NCBI GenBank assembly: GCA_036877525.1
Contig: JAZGTH010000008.1
Location: 9,284,501-9,348,500 of the forward strand
DNA from: Chromobotia macracanthus
Taxonomy: Eukaryota > Chordata > Actinopteri > Cypriniformes > Botiidae
Direction: 5' to 3'
Length of the DNA: 64,000 bases
Positions 11,581 through 24,130 of the stretch are shown here, piece after piece; the first letter of the stretch is position 1, and the number at the start of each line of letters is the position of its first letter. The translations under genes and the position numbers were made by a program. The notes below the pieces were generated by a model. The model did not search any database. It was given only the letters and a program-made list of their open reading frames with translations, and was not told the DNA's origin.

Positions 11581-14500
11581 GGTAAAAGCACAAATGAGAT
11601 TTGAAAAGTAAAGCACAGGGTTAATGTTAGTAACACAGAGCTGAGTCTGTGGCTTAACAGATGCTGAGGACCAAATTACAGAGCCCAGGATTTCATTGGC
11701 TGCTTTGGTGAATGTGGTGGCTTGACTCAAGAGTGTCTAGTCACTAATTTTAGCTGTATGAAAGCAGGCGGGGCAGTAAAGCCATTAATGATGACTACAG
11801 TATCCAAACTAAATAACAAACCCAAAAAGCTTGCATATTTCAATAATAAAAATCATGTCATTGAAAAGCACAAGTCACACAACTTCAATTGTTTCAATTT
11901 ATGAGTGCTTTTACACATTACTGAGTGGAAGAACTTTATAACTTATAGACCTCATAAAACTTGGCCGCAATGTGAAAAAACACATACAGAACCACTTATC
12001 TCTGTATTTCATAGACAGACAACACTAAATATAAATAAAAACATCATATATTTTTTCAACTTCCTCTAAAACATGACCACAATGCAGCATTTCCTGGTTT
12101 CTTGACCGCAGGCTGTAACTTACACTCTGATAGATCCAAACCATCTGAAATGAATCGACAAAACAGGTGTCCAGCTAGAGAAACAAGAGTCATCAACGTT
12201 TCTCCATACTTCTGCTGATTAAAGATTTCCTACCTTATGGTACGAACCGAAATGCAGTATTTCCACATCAGATTCAGCACGACCAGGGCATTTCCTGCCT
12301 GGCTGCTTGACGAGAGTCTTCAAAACGAGGTGCTGTAGATCCAACAGGAGGAGAAGAACATACAAGCACCAGACAACAGTGCGTTAGGTTTAGCATGTCT
12401 TGGGTAGACGACTCAACTCCACTCCACTCATCTTGACTAGCCGCTCCTTCCTCTTTCTCTCTCAACCACAAACTGTGTGCAATGCATGAAGCGTTCCAGG
12501 GTAGAAGAAGAAAAAAATCACTAATTCTTTCACCCACCCAGTTCAAGTCACTGCAGTTGTTGCTTCTGATGCACAGGCATCTTTAGCTTTGTTTATGCAG
12601 CCATCCCTAAATGTTCCCCACTGGGAGAAGACGTCTAGCAGCTATCAAAGTTCCCATGCAAGGCAAGGAACACAGTGGTCCACAGTTGCTGTAGTCAGAT
12701 GGTGTATGCTACAGTGTCTCTGAATATCAGACATACAGCCGGATGTACTAACTCATCTCAAGTAGACTGTTTCTTGAAGCACTCCTTCTGCTAGCCTCTC
12801 AGATTCTTAGAGTGTCTCTCATCTTGTTTGGAGGTTGTTAGACTCGCAGTCTGCAGTACTGTATGTCAAAGGGGGTTGGAAGGCCGGCTCGCCAACACTT
12901 ACGCTAAGTGTGAGATATTTCCCTAAAGAGTTTCAAGCCGAGGAGGTTCTGAACAGTGTTTACTCCCCGAAACGTGACTTGTGTATGCACTTCATTTTGT
13001 CTCGATAACAAAAAACGAGTGTCGTAATGGAATCTGAACACAAAAATGCTGATGATGTCAAGATTGAGTGGGGCCAGACCTGCTCTGGAGATCCAGTCCT
13101 GCAGGAGGCTATGAGATCATAATCAAAGTGGGAGTCAGACTTGGCATGATCCATGGAAATGGATTATCCTCAAAACTGTAACCTAAAGCATTACACACCA
13201 CACTGGAATACATAAGGGAGAGGTTAAAAAGAAAGAAAAAGCAGAAGAAAGTGATGATGTTTCTCCAGCGCAGAGGCGAAAACGCTGGGTGAGAGCCAGT
13301 AAGGGAATTGTGCTGAAGTAGGAAAAGCAAACTAGTCAGGAAAGTTTTAAAATCAACTTTAAGCTGGTGTAACAAAGTTCTGGAAATACAGAATGAATTT
13401 AGGGCATAGCAAGATCGATTTTTTTGGATGCTAACACCTGTTTTTGTTTAACTTGCTGGGCTTGGCCTCGTCTTTGGCTTAGAAATGATTTTGTGACCTT
13501 TAAGGTGAATTGCTCTGTCTAAATCCAATTCTAGTGGAAGGCGGATATTAAAACATTTTCCATTGCTGGAATTTGACAGTGTAGCCAACAATGTATGAGG
13601 AAAACATTCTGAGAAAACAACCATTTAAAAGTTGCGTCTGACGCTTTAATTATGTAGTGATTTAATACTCCACATTGCATAAGCTTAAAGTCAACATATA
13701 AAGAGCATTTGCAACCGGATATTAAAAACAATAACTAAAAATATGAAAACAAATGAATTTAATGTGAGCACACAAAAAACATGGAATGAGACGAAGATCA
13801 AAACTGTTTCCTCCCCATGTCAACTAAAAAATAACTTACCAGCCTATTAAAATCAGAACCTCTTCAAAAGAAATGTAATAATAATGATCACATTTCCAAA
13901 ATAGCTCTGCTGTTTTGAGTTTCATTTTCTGTCGCTGACATCATAGCATTTTCCTCAAGTCTACGACACTCTTCAGAAAACATCCTCTAATCTAATTATT
14001 ATCCAACACATAAACAAAACATACGCACACATCTGGACAGAAAGAGACAAGCATACATACTAACACACATCCACAGATTTGTTTCTGCCTGCATTCTTTA
14101 CCCTGTAGCTTTTTGGCATGAAAAATTCAACAAAATGAAATTTGGAAAATATATTGCAATTCAAAGCAGACAGCACACCAAAAGTCCAGGGCTACAGTCT
14201 CACAGCTAAAGCTGACAGCTTATTACTGGCTAATATTCAGAATGGAAGTGCTCCACAACACATTATGAGCCAGAGAAAAGATAAATTGCTTATGACTGGC
14301 ATTATTTATGGCTGTAGATGTCAGCCTGCTTACATGTCCTCACTCTGATGAGAAATATGTGGGCACTGTGATGTAATCTCACCCATTTCCTGTCCCATCT
14401 CAAGCAGTCGTGATGTTAGTTCAGCCCGCAGCTTAGTCATTATGTATATATAGACTGCAGATGCTGGATAACAAAGTAAGAATAGATTTTGGATATGTGT

Positions 14501-15031
14501 TACCAGAGAACAAGGGCACAACTTTTAATAGAGATTAATAGACATCTTTAGATTACTGTATAATATAAACCAGGGCAGATCCTGAACATCGTGTTATATA
14601 AGTTTTCCCTGCAGCCTTAAAGGGACGGTGCATTTAGATTCTAAATATTAAGGTAGCTATTAGTAACACCTTAAGCTGAAAAGGAGTAATTTCTTTACAA
14701 ATTTCTTCACACAGAACTGTATGATAGGGTGAAAGGCTAATTTCTGATTAAGACAGGCAATTGAATAAACGTCTGAATCCATTATACACACGACTGTTTG
14801 CCCGACAAAAATGTAAAATGTCAAAGCTTATGAATCATTTTAATGTGCTCTAAAGAGGTTTAAGTGGGCCAGTTAGCCTGACAGTAACCGCTGTATAATT
14901 CTATTCTGAAACACCAACGCTGACTGGCTACCGCACGGCATGCGGCATGCTGGGAAAAGGATAAAAGGAGTATTTACTCAGTTTTTCTTTCATTTCTTCA
15001 TCTTTTGAGGTTGAACGTCACCAATGACACT
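11581..15031. other. Long non-coding stretch
   Basis: About 3.4 kb without recognised repeats. 12240-13160 is less AT-rich and a minus-strand donor-like site (ATAAG/GTAGGAAA) lies near 12233, but no frame there shows a domain. Other short frames look random. Confidence 0.4.
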
Positions 15032-15059
15032 GGGTTTTATCTCTTGGGTTTTATCTCTT
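15032..15059 (+). repeat. Exact 14-bp tandem duplication
   Basis: GGGTTTTATCTCTT is repeated twice head to tail with no mismatch. Confidence 0.95.
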
Positions 15060-15354
15060 GACTGATGCTACTGAACTGCACACAAAAGCCACACAGAGAG
15101 ATTTGCGCAATTTCCTCTGATTACAGCGGTCAGATGAAGGACACTGTCAGGAGAGAAGGTCACAAGCTGGAATAGTCGACAGGGAATTTTCAGTCGCCCC
15201 AATGCCTGAGTCAGCAAAGGATACATGTGACCATCACGGCATGCTTTATCATAAAGGGGGATGCAAATATCTGTGAAATGACTTTAAACAAATTCAGATT
15301 AACAGTTTGAGCTCATGTTTGATTTCCCAGTGTTTAAAATAAAATAACTTAATA

Positions 15355-15525
15355 TAACACACACACACATTAGGTTTCGATGCTTTGTGGGGACTTTCCA
15401 TAGACATAATGACTTTTATACTGTACAAAGTGTATGTTCTAACGCCTACCCTTGGGGGCCACTGGGGGTCCCCAGTGTAGGTGTCTGTGACTTTTACCAT
15501 CTTTGGGACATTTGTTGGAAAAAAG

Positions 15526-15526
<1 letters not shown>
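15355..15526 (+). repeat. CA-bounded dispersed repeat, copy 1 (shortened)
   Basis: It starts in an ACACACAC tract (15357-15369) and contains TTGTGGGGACTTTCCATAGA, CATAATGACTTTTATACTG and TACAAAGTGTATGTTCTA, then runs into a long (CA)n tract. It shares its CA-preceded start and the TTTTAT-ACTGTACAAA block with the repeat at 31807. Its second half differs from that copy and appears shortened or replaced. Confidence 0.75.
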
Positions 15527-15573
<47 letters not shown>

Positions 15574-15592
15574 CACTCTCACTCTCTCTCTA
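15526..15592. repeat. (CA)n-(CT)n compound microsatellite
   Basis: About 22 CA units are followed by TCTCACTCTCACTCTCTCTC. Confidence 0.97.
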
Positions 15593-17039
15593 CTGCATAT
15601 ACAGGAATATATAGATATATATAGAATAGATGACAAATAACCCTTATATGGTTGTATAAGACATTTTATAAGTGTATATTTTACATGTATAAGTGCAATA
15701 TTTGAAATATATATTTTAATTATGGGATGTGTAAATGGTCAACAGTTTTTTGTTATTTTAATAATGTGCATCCCACTTCAGGACACTGCCCACTATAGGA
15801 CACTGCTGGCACCACCAGCTCAAAGCACAAAGGTCTACTGAACAAATGCAATATCTCATGAGAAAACGGGTAATACAGTGTTACACTGGACAGATGAACC
15901 ACACACACCAGTTGTCACAGGACGCAGGCCAGGGGCCTGATGGGTGTCAAGCCTCACAATACAGAGGACCAGATCTGTGCTGGAAACGGTTGTCAGGTCA
16001 CAGACACACAATGGAGCTCATTTTAAATCATCCTGACTCTCTGCAACCTCAGCTTTACACCCCCTCCCTCATGATAACACAAAGACATGCTGAACCGAGG
16101 TCAGTCATGGCACTTTTCTGCCTGAATGCAAGCCCGTAAAAGCGTTAATGAGCTGATCTGAAACCGGCTGCAACTGAATAACAACACTATTTTAACTTGT
16201 GTGCAACAACTGTACATGTGTTTAAGTGCTCCAACAATAAAGACATGTTTAATGACTCCAAAATTAAATATTTGCAGTATGATAAAGAGGCAAAAACATG
16301 ATCATAACCTATAATGTATAACTTCCCTTACTTCATAACATCAGCATAACATTCTTGCAACAGACAAAGACCTCTTACCTTTTATAGAAGCCATTGAGAG
16401 GCTGCAGGCAAAGAAACTGCCAGTAATCCATACAGAATGTCTTGAGCTTCAACATTGTCTTGAGCAAACACCAAAGAGTTTAGCCTGATTTAGCCTATCA
16501 CATCCCTGCTAGCCTGCGTAAACAGGCAAGATGCACGTGGTTTGTGCATGCAGCCGCTATTACACCTGATCCAGAGGTGCCTGAGTGACGGTAAGCCAGA
16601 CCAAGCATCCCATAGGCGGAGGTCCTCGAAACCAGCGTATGAGAGTATAACAAGGCCCTGGTGGCGGCTGTAAATCCTTCAAATGTAAAGAGTAACACTC
16701 TGCGTGATGCCTCTCGCACCCCCAATGAAGATATCACACACTCACATACACACCATGCGCTCGGCTCTCCGCTGCTTCAGTACCGTAACACACACTGTGT
16801 TTTGTGTGAAAAGAGAAGAAGTGAATGTGAAGAAGGATTTAAGGAGGATCTAGCCAAGCTTCTTTTCAAAACATCTAGAAAGTACATTAAAAACATTAAA
16901 ACAACCAAAAAGAAAAACCCACTACAGATCTCCACAGCTCAGCTTTGAATTACAGCTGCTTCCATTGTCTGTCACGGCCGATGACAGAGTCCAGCTCCAG
17001 CATGCTTCATCGCAACCACAAAACCCCCAATGCCCCCCT
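15593..17039. other. Non-coding stretch
   Basis: No known gene. A GC-richer patch at 16500-16760 has open frames on both strands without domains. A minus-strand donor-like site (AAAAG/GTAAGAGG) lies near 16378. Confidence 0.4.
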
Positions 17040-17230
17040 GCCTGGGCCTGTATTAATTGTGCTTTATCTGATGCTTCACTCCTTTGTCAGCCATGTGTGT
17101 GCTGAGCAGTGCTAATCACTAGAAGCACATGGTGATCAGCAGGGACTGACTCTCAGCAAACAGAGGCTGGCTGATTTACAACTCCACTCAGATATGCTGA
17201 TGCCCGTTGCCAGGATACGGAATCACTGCC
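17040..17230. promoter_or_regulatory. Candidate conserved non-coding element
   Basis: Complex, repeat-free sequence with several enhancer-like words: TATTAATTG, TGCTAATCACTAG, GGTGATCAGCAGG and a TGCTGA-rich end. It is followed by AT-rich low-information sequence. This rests on composition only. Confidence 0.2.
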
Positions 17231-18235
17231 GATAAAATGCTAAATGGAAGTCCTAACATGACAGATGATTGGCTACTGAATAGAAGAGTGGGTGTGTCCT
17301 GTTGAGAAGTACTATACTATCTATGAGAAACAGTTTTGGATTCCAGGAAAACAAGTTAAAATGTGAAAGTTAATGTGTGAAAGCAAGGGTATTAGAGTTG
17401 GCATTACTTTTTTAAGCAGTACCAGCTGTCTCCTGTAGTGTGACATTTCGCAGGAAATTTAAATCAATTCTGAACTGTATTTTTTTCTGATTAGGTATCA
17501 CACATGCAGTTTTTATGGCTTTATATCACATAAAAACTACATATTTGTTTTTGCATTTTGTATTTATACTTTATATTTCAGGTAAATTTTACAGAAAGCT
17601 CCCACACTGTTTTAAAAAATACATGCAATATTATACATGAGATCTGTATGGCTTTTTAACGAAGGAAAGTGTAAAATTATATATTTTAAAAATGAAATCT
17701 GTCACACTGTGGGATAATTTAAATGAACTGTAAGAAAGCTAAACGGTGATTAAAATGATGAAACACAAAACAAATCCACTTTTCTTTATATATAATTATT
17801 GGTGTTGATGAAGAATTCATGGACATTTATGGTTCATGTTGCAGAAAACACTATGAAAATGAGTATTCTGTTCTTATCTGTTCACATTATGCAATGCCAC
17901 AGATACATTATATTGCAAAAGCCGAAACTGAACCTGAATATGTAAGAAATAAATGCTGTGACCACATTATTCAAGAACCTGAATGCCCTAAATAAGTATT
18001 TTTTTTACACATGATAGCACATTCAAGCAATCCATTTCAAGGTAGCATGACCAGTAATTACCAAACCCTGCAGGTGCTTAATTCTCCAGAGAATATATGT
18101 ACTTATATATGCATGTGTGTGTGTATTTGAGATGTTCGTCATTATGCAGGACACACCAGCTCCTCGCTGCTCCCAGAACAGATCTGTCTGCTCCCTCTCA
18201 CGCCCTCTAAACCCTCGAAAATCCATCCATAGCCT
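17231..18235. other. AT-rich non-coding stretch
   Basis: Strongly AT-rich with frequent stops in all frames. Nothing is recognised. Confidence 0.5.
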
Positions 18236-18322
18236 GGCACACACACAGGCACACACACACATGCGCGCACACACAGACACACACAGACACACACAGACAC
18301 ACATAGACACACATAGACACAC
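18236..18322. repeat. CA/CAGACA microsatellite
   Basis: CA runs are broken by a regular CACAGACA unit, then CATAGACA. Frames through it are artefacts. Confidence 0.93.
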
Positions 18323-18541
18323 AGCCCTCTCACAGTGGATTGGCACAGCAGATCAGGGATTTCTTTGTCTTAGTACATGGTACTAAAAAAGCCAAACAGA
18401 GCTCTGTAGAGTTTAGCAATAACATTGATACTGTTTGTTTGTTTACGGCTCTAAATCTATACTTATAATAATTATAGAATATATAATTTTCATATTCTGT
18501 GAAGAATATGTGAATGATGCTGGTCTGTGGAAATTTGTCAC

Positions 18542-18640
18542 TATGCTAGGGTGTTGTGAATGGTTGCCAAGGTGTTGCCATGCATTCTCTGTTTTGAGTG
18601 GTTTTAATTGCGTGGCTATGTGGTTACCAGGGTCTATACT
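18542..18640 (+). repeat. Degenerate GTTGCTA minisatellite, copy 2
   Basis: GCTAGGGTGTTGTG, GGTTGCCAAGGTGTTGCCATG and GTGGCTATGTGGTTACCAGG follow each other at roughly 20-25-base spacing. Confidence 0.75.
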
Positions 18641-19459
18641 GTATGTGGATTGGGTTTGTTCAAATAAGTAACCCTGTACGTATGAGCCACAGTAATAGTG
18701 ATGCTTGCCAAAAACTTGTTTCGAAAGAAGACATTCAACATTTCATCATTCCCAAGAAATTTCCAGAAGGGTTAGTCTTCATTTAATCAAATTGCTGTCA
18801 GTTCATAGGTGATTCAAATGTTTTATCGCCAGTAGTCAGATCGCAGACACAATACAGCGGGTTCATCAAAACCCAACCACATCCTCTTTACTGCCATTTC
18901 CCTCTAAATTGCTTTTAATTTTATGTTCCCTTTTACTTGTTTAAAGCCCATAAACATGAGGGCATGTATGACCACACGTCCCTTCTTCCTCATTAATGAA
19001 TTCTAGCAAACAGCTCTTTTGTCTTGTGGGTAGTTTAGGGGGGCATTTTGTCTAGAAGGGGGGCTGTGGGGGGGTTGACTATTGAACGGATGAGGCAACA
19101 TCCATCATTCGGTTGGCTGAGAAGACTGCTGTCTTCTTCCACCCATAACAGAGACGTTTTCAATGATGTGATTACTGCCTAATACAGAATGCATTTCCAG
19201 AAATGGCTAGATAGGAGTTTAAAAGAACTGTACGGCCTTATTTATATAAATAAATATTTATTATATTGGAACAAAGAACAAAGGCAGGGCAGACAAAGAC
19301 ATCTCTTGGAAGAGATTCAAGTGTTTGAGTCTCAACCATAAAGAGCTCATTTTTCAAAATACAACCAATATCTTAGCCCGTTTAAAAAACTCTCGATGAT
19401 AAACAAAGCTTAAATGGGGGAGGCATCGGAGCTCTTTAGCTGGCAGACTGGCCCAAACA
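18641..19459. other. Non-coding stretch
   Basis: No gene recognised. A G-rich run (GGGGGGCATT and GGGGGGCTGTGGGGGGG, near 19040-19075) stands out from the AT-rich surroundings. Confidence 0.4.
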
Positions 19460-19760
19460 CACCCATTAGTCCCTCTTGTACACCAGGTGTTGGCTTTTCA
19501 GGACCCAGCTGTGCTCCGCGTCCGCGATAAATGAGCCACGCGGCTCTCTGGTGCTAATGACAGCGGTCAGCACCTGGGGAAGCACAAGCCACGCTGCTGT
19601 TAATGAACCAGTGCTTTGCAAGATCTCAGCACCAGTTAATGGCCCCCAGACACATGCATCTGAATGGCAGGTTTACCATACAGGACATCATAATCATGAA
19701 TTTCACCCGGGGGAAATCTCAAACGCATAGATTTGCCCTCTGGTGGTAATTAAAGCCTAT
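19460..19760. promoter_or_regulatory. Candidate conserved non-coding element
   Basis: Complex, repeat-free sequence with repeated TAAT-type sites (GCTAATGACAG, GTTAATGAAC, AGTTAATGG, GTAATTAAAG) and CpGs (CCGCGTCCGCGATAAATG). A full CTCF-like core sits at its right end. It resembles a developmental enhancer, but conservation is untested. Confidence 0.32.
19733..19746 (-). promoter_or_regulatory. CTCF-like core motif
   Basis: The minus strand reads CCACCAGAGGGCAA, which fits CCASYAGRKGGCRS at 13 of 14 positions; only the last base is off. Binding depends on chromatin that cannot be seen here. Confidence 0.45.
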
Positions 19761-21559
19761 ATATTCAATGCGTGTATATTGAATATTCATTTTTTTTGCA
19801 GTATGGATGTTATCACTAGCTTTTACTGCAGAAATCTAGACTTGGTACACAAACAAGATGGACATTTATGTAATGTGGACGTAAACATTTAACACAAGAC
19901 CAAATGGATTTAGGAGCTATTGATGGTGACTTTATAAAAAATAAGAAAGACACTTTATGAATGGGCTTTATGAACTGTTTCACAGCCTCTGAACGAAAAT
20001 TGCCCTGAAGGCCTCTGGGCTATTGTTGTGAGCACAGTACTTTGAACAGGCATAAAAGCCACCTGCATTCAACTTCTGATCTGCCCTATTATAAATCACT
20101 AGGATATATTTCATTGCTTTCTTTTTATATGTGACGTTACAATTTAGATGTTTAAATACGAATGAAAAAATCAAAATCGCATAATCAAGGTCAAGAGAAT
20201 TTCTAAATGGACCAATCATTTTACAAAAGAATGAATAATTACATGACTACAAATAATAATGATAATAATAATAAAAAAATCAAACAATAATTCAAAGTAA
20301 AAAATAATTTATACTAAATTATATTAGATACTGTATATGCCTCACTACCAAGAGTCATTAAAGAGTCATATTACATTTATTTGGAGTTGGATAACTACAG
20401 TACTGCTGTTGTATGGCACAGTAAAAATACAAATGTGCAGGAAAGCATACCAGTGAGTGTTTCACACAGAGACACCAGCTGTGTAAATACAAGTTGCTTC
20501 CAAAGTCCCAGGCACTGTTTTGATATACATAAGAACTGATTATATAACTATGTTTGCTCCATTGTAATGTTTTATCCCCTGGGCCTGATGTCTCCCCAAA
20601 GACTGCTTTCTAGTGAAATACAAAGAACGGTTATTAAATGTGCCAGGCTAAATATGAACGCTTAGGGGAGGCTTTATATTAGTAGATATAAAGTTTTGAT
20701 TTGTTATTTGCTAACTGGATCTGTTTTTTTATTATCTTTTCCTTTGCTCTTGATCCAAAAACTCTAAGATGACATATACTGTAATTTAGAATAATAAAAA
20801 AAAAAACGATTTCCACACTGTATAACGTGTGTTACTGGCACTCTGAAAAATTTCTTCACTCGCAGACTCCATCTTGTCTGTGCTTAGCGTGCTAACTTCA
20901 TTACGTCCCTCTTCTCTCTTCAGCAAACCGTGTTGTCTGCCAGAAAACCCAATGTTAACATCCTTTAAGATAGAGCTGTATGGCTTCTTTTAGATCTCTC
21001 TGGTGAAAGGGGTGCTTCCTTTCAGACACGCGTTTTGATGATTAAAGAGCAGAAGTGGCGTTATCTTTACCTCTTCGGTTTGATTGGCGGAAACCAATAA
21101 GCGCTAAATATGGCCAGGCTTTACACGAAGCTTCCAGGCTTTCTTAAAGACTCCCGAGAGGTCTTGGCCTCCTCAAATGGGTGGGTGGGTGTGTAATTGG
21201 AGTTATTGTCATGGCACGTGGGGCCAGATGGGATCTGGGCTAAAATGATGAAGGTAGGCTGTATTTTTGTGGCCTCAATATCGCTTCTCTGAGAGATGGC
21301 TATCTGTGAACAGCTCTGTCTGTGCACTGGCAGATAGACTAATTTATCTCGATATATATTTTCCTATGCTGCTACACTGTAGATGGTATCCAGCACCTCG
21401 GGGCAATGCAGCATGACCCAAGGGCCGAGAGCAGCCAATATGTTCATGGCTGATATTATAATTGGCCATTTTAAAAATAAACTGAAAGCCAGTGTCTTAA
21501 TATTCATCTGTGGAGAGAATATTCAGAAACAACTAAAACATTAGAGAAGCTTTATACTC
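19761..21559. other. AT-rich non-coding stretch
   Basis: It includes AAT-rich simple sequence near 20240-20340. No gene or clear transposon is visible. Confidence 0.45.
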
Positions 21560-21900
21560 ACACTGGCTGATGTAAAAAATGTCTTTCATTGCGATTCTTT
21601 TCTAATGGCCCCCAATCTGTTCTTTTTGGAGGAAAAAACAATTCGAGGGATTTATTTCCTGTTGGTGGCCTGCTTGGGGCCACGGATAAATGGGGCTCTG
21701 GGACGTGTATTTACGACCCTGCTCTGGTTTCTGGTGAGAGAAAAGGAAAGAATATCTTTTGTCTTGTATTTTTAGTCCCATATTATTGTGATCACTCCCT
21801 TTTAAAGGTCTCCAGAAAGCCCCCTTTTTCCCACTTGTGGTTCGAACAATAGCTGCCTGTGGACAGTTCCTGCGAAAGTCTTCTGAGCATGAAAAACATT
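21560..21900. promoter_or_regulatory. Candidate conserved non-coding element
   Basis: Balanced, repeat-free composition between AT-rich flanks, with motif-like words GGGATTTATTTCCTG, GGGGCCACGGATAAATGGGG and TATTATTGTGATCACTCCC. Overlapping open frames on both strands (about 21589-21922) show no domain and probably only reflect lower stop density. Confidence 0.25.
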
Positions 21901-22629
21901 CACGTGTGAAACTCACACCCATATCTGGATGACATCAAACCGCATCCATTTATAGTTCCAAACACCCTAAAGTGGATCGGTAATGACACTTCTTGACGCG
22001 TCTCATTTCTTTCAGAGTCCAAATGATTCTCTTCCTCATGGGTGATGGGTTTTGTGCTTTGTCAGTACTAGTCATTTTTAGTCATTCCGTCTGTTCAGGG
22101 AAGCATTATAGTAATAAAAAATTCAGCATCATTCACAGAATAAAAATCTTTTGTTTTCATTGTGTGGTTTATCTTTTCATGCTTTCGAGAAATTCTGATA
22201 TTTTAGAAGCACAGTAACTGCTTCAAAAAAGATTTTCTAGTGAAACAGAGAGCATCATTCTTAAACTCATCAGACGTAAAAATGCAAAGATTTGGGAGTG
22301 GTTTAAAAATAAAATTACAGCAAAACAACACAAAAAACAGGACAAAATTTAGACTTAGATTTAATGATTATTTTTGCAGTCATTGACTACTTCCAATTTC
22401 CATACGCTGATGTTTTGTAAATGGTGTTCCATATGCTTTTAACATAACTGGAAATGAACTAGAACACACATGAACCATCCATCCACCATGTCATCTCCTA
22501 CATCTTTTCTTTTAAACTAGTACTGCACACCCTTCAGGCAGCTCTTAGGACACAGTCATGCATTTGAATAAGTGACTGGTAGGTCGGTGCTCCCTCTAGT
22601 GGACAAAGGCATCACCCCTGCAGTCCACT
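21901..22629. other. Non-coding stretch with a faint repeat fragment
   Basis: Near 22110-22150 the words AAAAAATTCAGCATCATTCA and AGAATAAAAATC resemble a degenerate cyprinid repeat tail. An imperfect minus-strand CTCF-like word (CCACTAGAGGGAGC) lies at 22590-22603. Confidence 0.3.
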
Positions 22630-23130
22630 GCCTCATTAATATTCCATAGGTTCATTTGCATTTCCAGCTTGCCAGAGGCAAAACACATTCAGAAATGTGA
22701 TCCTCCCGTGAACATATGAATGGATCGCCCAGTTTATGTACGCAGACATACAAATTACACAGGGACAAATGGCTGCATATGCAAATGAGGACAGCTGGGT
22801 GCAGAACAGGGTCAGATGTGAGTTTAGCATATTAAATAACTCGTTTTCACATCTGAGAGCAAACATGCCAGTCGCCAACCAAATACAGGCGAGCTAAATG
22901 GTGAGTGCATCACACACAATATTGCAAACAAACCGTTGCGTGTATTTATTCCGTCTGAGGGGCGCAAGCCATCTGAGCTTGTTGGAATCTGGCCAGACCA
23001 CTTAAAATACGTTTAACCGAGGTCTAATGGCCTAAGTATTTAACAACCGCATGAGAATACGAGGCAATTAATTCAATCACAGACCAAAGAATTGTAATAT
23101 AAGATCCATTGGCTGGGATGGAGACCGATT
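22630..23130. promoter_or_regulatory. Candidate conserved non-coding element
   Basis: Repeat-free block with ATGCAAATGAGG (octamer-like, about 22778), CATATTAAATAAC, GGCAATTAATTC and CGAGGTCTAATGG. It resembles homeobox/POU-rich vertebrate enhancers. There is no coding frame of interest. Confidence 0.28.
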
Positions 23131-23446
23131 ACATTAAAACTCATCAACTTTACTCATTATGAGGCTTATAATACAAGATCTGAACCAAAAATGGCTGTTC
23201 TTGTTAAAGTGATATCTTATGTGGCCCTTAACACTGATGAAACAATTACAGGACCGCTGCGGGCTCTCTGCCTCATTACATTCAGATCATCAACGACTCT
23301 TTATTAAGAATAATGCACAATTTTTGAATATTCTAATGATAACAACTTATTGGTATATAAGACCATTTTCTTCAATTCCCCAATCAAATTACGAACTCAA
23401 AGAGACTTGAGGGATACATATATGTGGGTGTGTGTATATATGAAAA

Positions 23447-23583
<137 letters not shown>

Positions 23584-24013
23584 TATAGCTAGATGCATAT
23601 ATAGAAGCATTAAAAGCCGTAACGTACTTACAGTGCAAGTGGAAAGCAACGACACAACAATATTTCTAAGGTTGACGAGACGGTTTTGCGAGATGAAACA
23701 GGGCAGCTTTGGTGACTTCAACCTTTACTTTGAAGTTGCTGTTTGTTGTCAGCGAATTAAATAATTCCATATAAAGATGAAAGGTGAGTAAAATGTCACC
23801 TGAGGCCTGCTGGTTTGTGCTGTTAAGCAGTTGACAGCCGCGAGAGTCGCGAAGCAAACAATTCAAAGCAAAAAAATAAAACAAAACAGACTCTCCAAAT
23901 GTGTCGCGCAGTAAATGGGCACAGCGTAACTAAATCAAAATGGCAGGGGAAGAATAGATTACATTTTCTTCAGAAAAGCCTACAGCCTGTCTGTGCAATA
24001 CTCCCAGCCACAC
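23584..24013. other. Non-coding stretch
   Basis: No gene or repeat recognised between the AT tract and the next minisatellite. Confidence 0.4.
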
Positions 24014-24130
24014 GAGTTGCTAAGGTGTTGTAGGTGGTTGTCAGGGAAATGCCATGCGGTTACTAGGGTGTGCTAGGTGGTTTCTAAAGCATTTGTGGGT
24101 GATTGCTTACTGGCCCAAGTCAAAAGTGCT
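24014..24130 (+). repeat. Degenerate GTTGCTA minisatellite, copy 3, with tail
   Basis: Units GAGTTGCTAAGGTGTTG, GTGGTTGTCAGGG, GCGGTTACTAGGGTGTGCTAG and GTGGTTTCTAAAG are followed by GGCCCAAGTCAAAAGT. I recall that tail as the usual end of this cyprinid repeat. Confidence 0.78.

Noticed and set aside
12225..12560. Possible minus-strand exon ending at a donor near 12233
   Set aside because: The 90-codon frame nearby (12274-12546) ends in a stop before the donor and has no known domain.
16370..16760. Possible minus-strand exon ending in AAAAG/GTAAGAGG
   Set aside because: The frame at 16498-16737 stops before the donor and matches nothing I recognise; left as non-coding.
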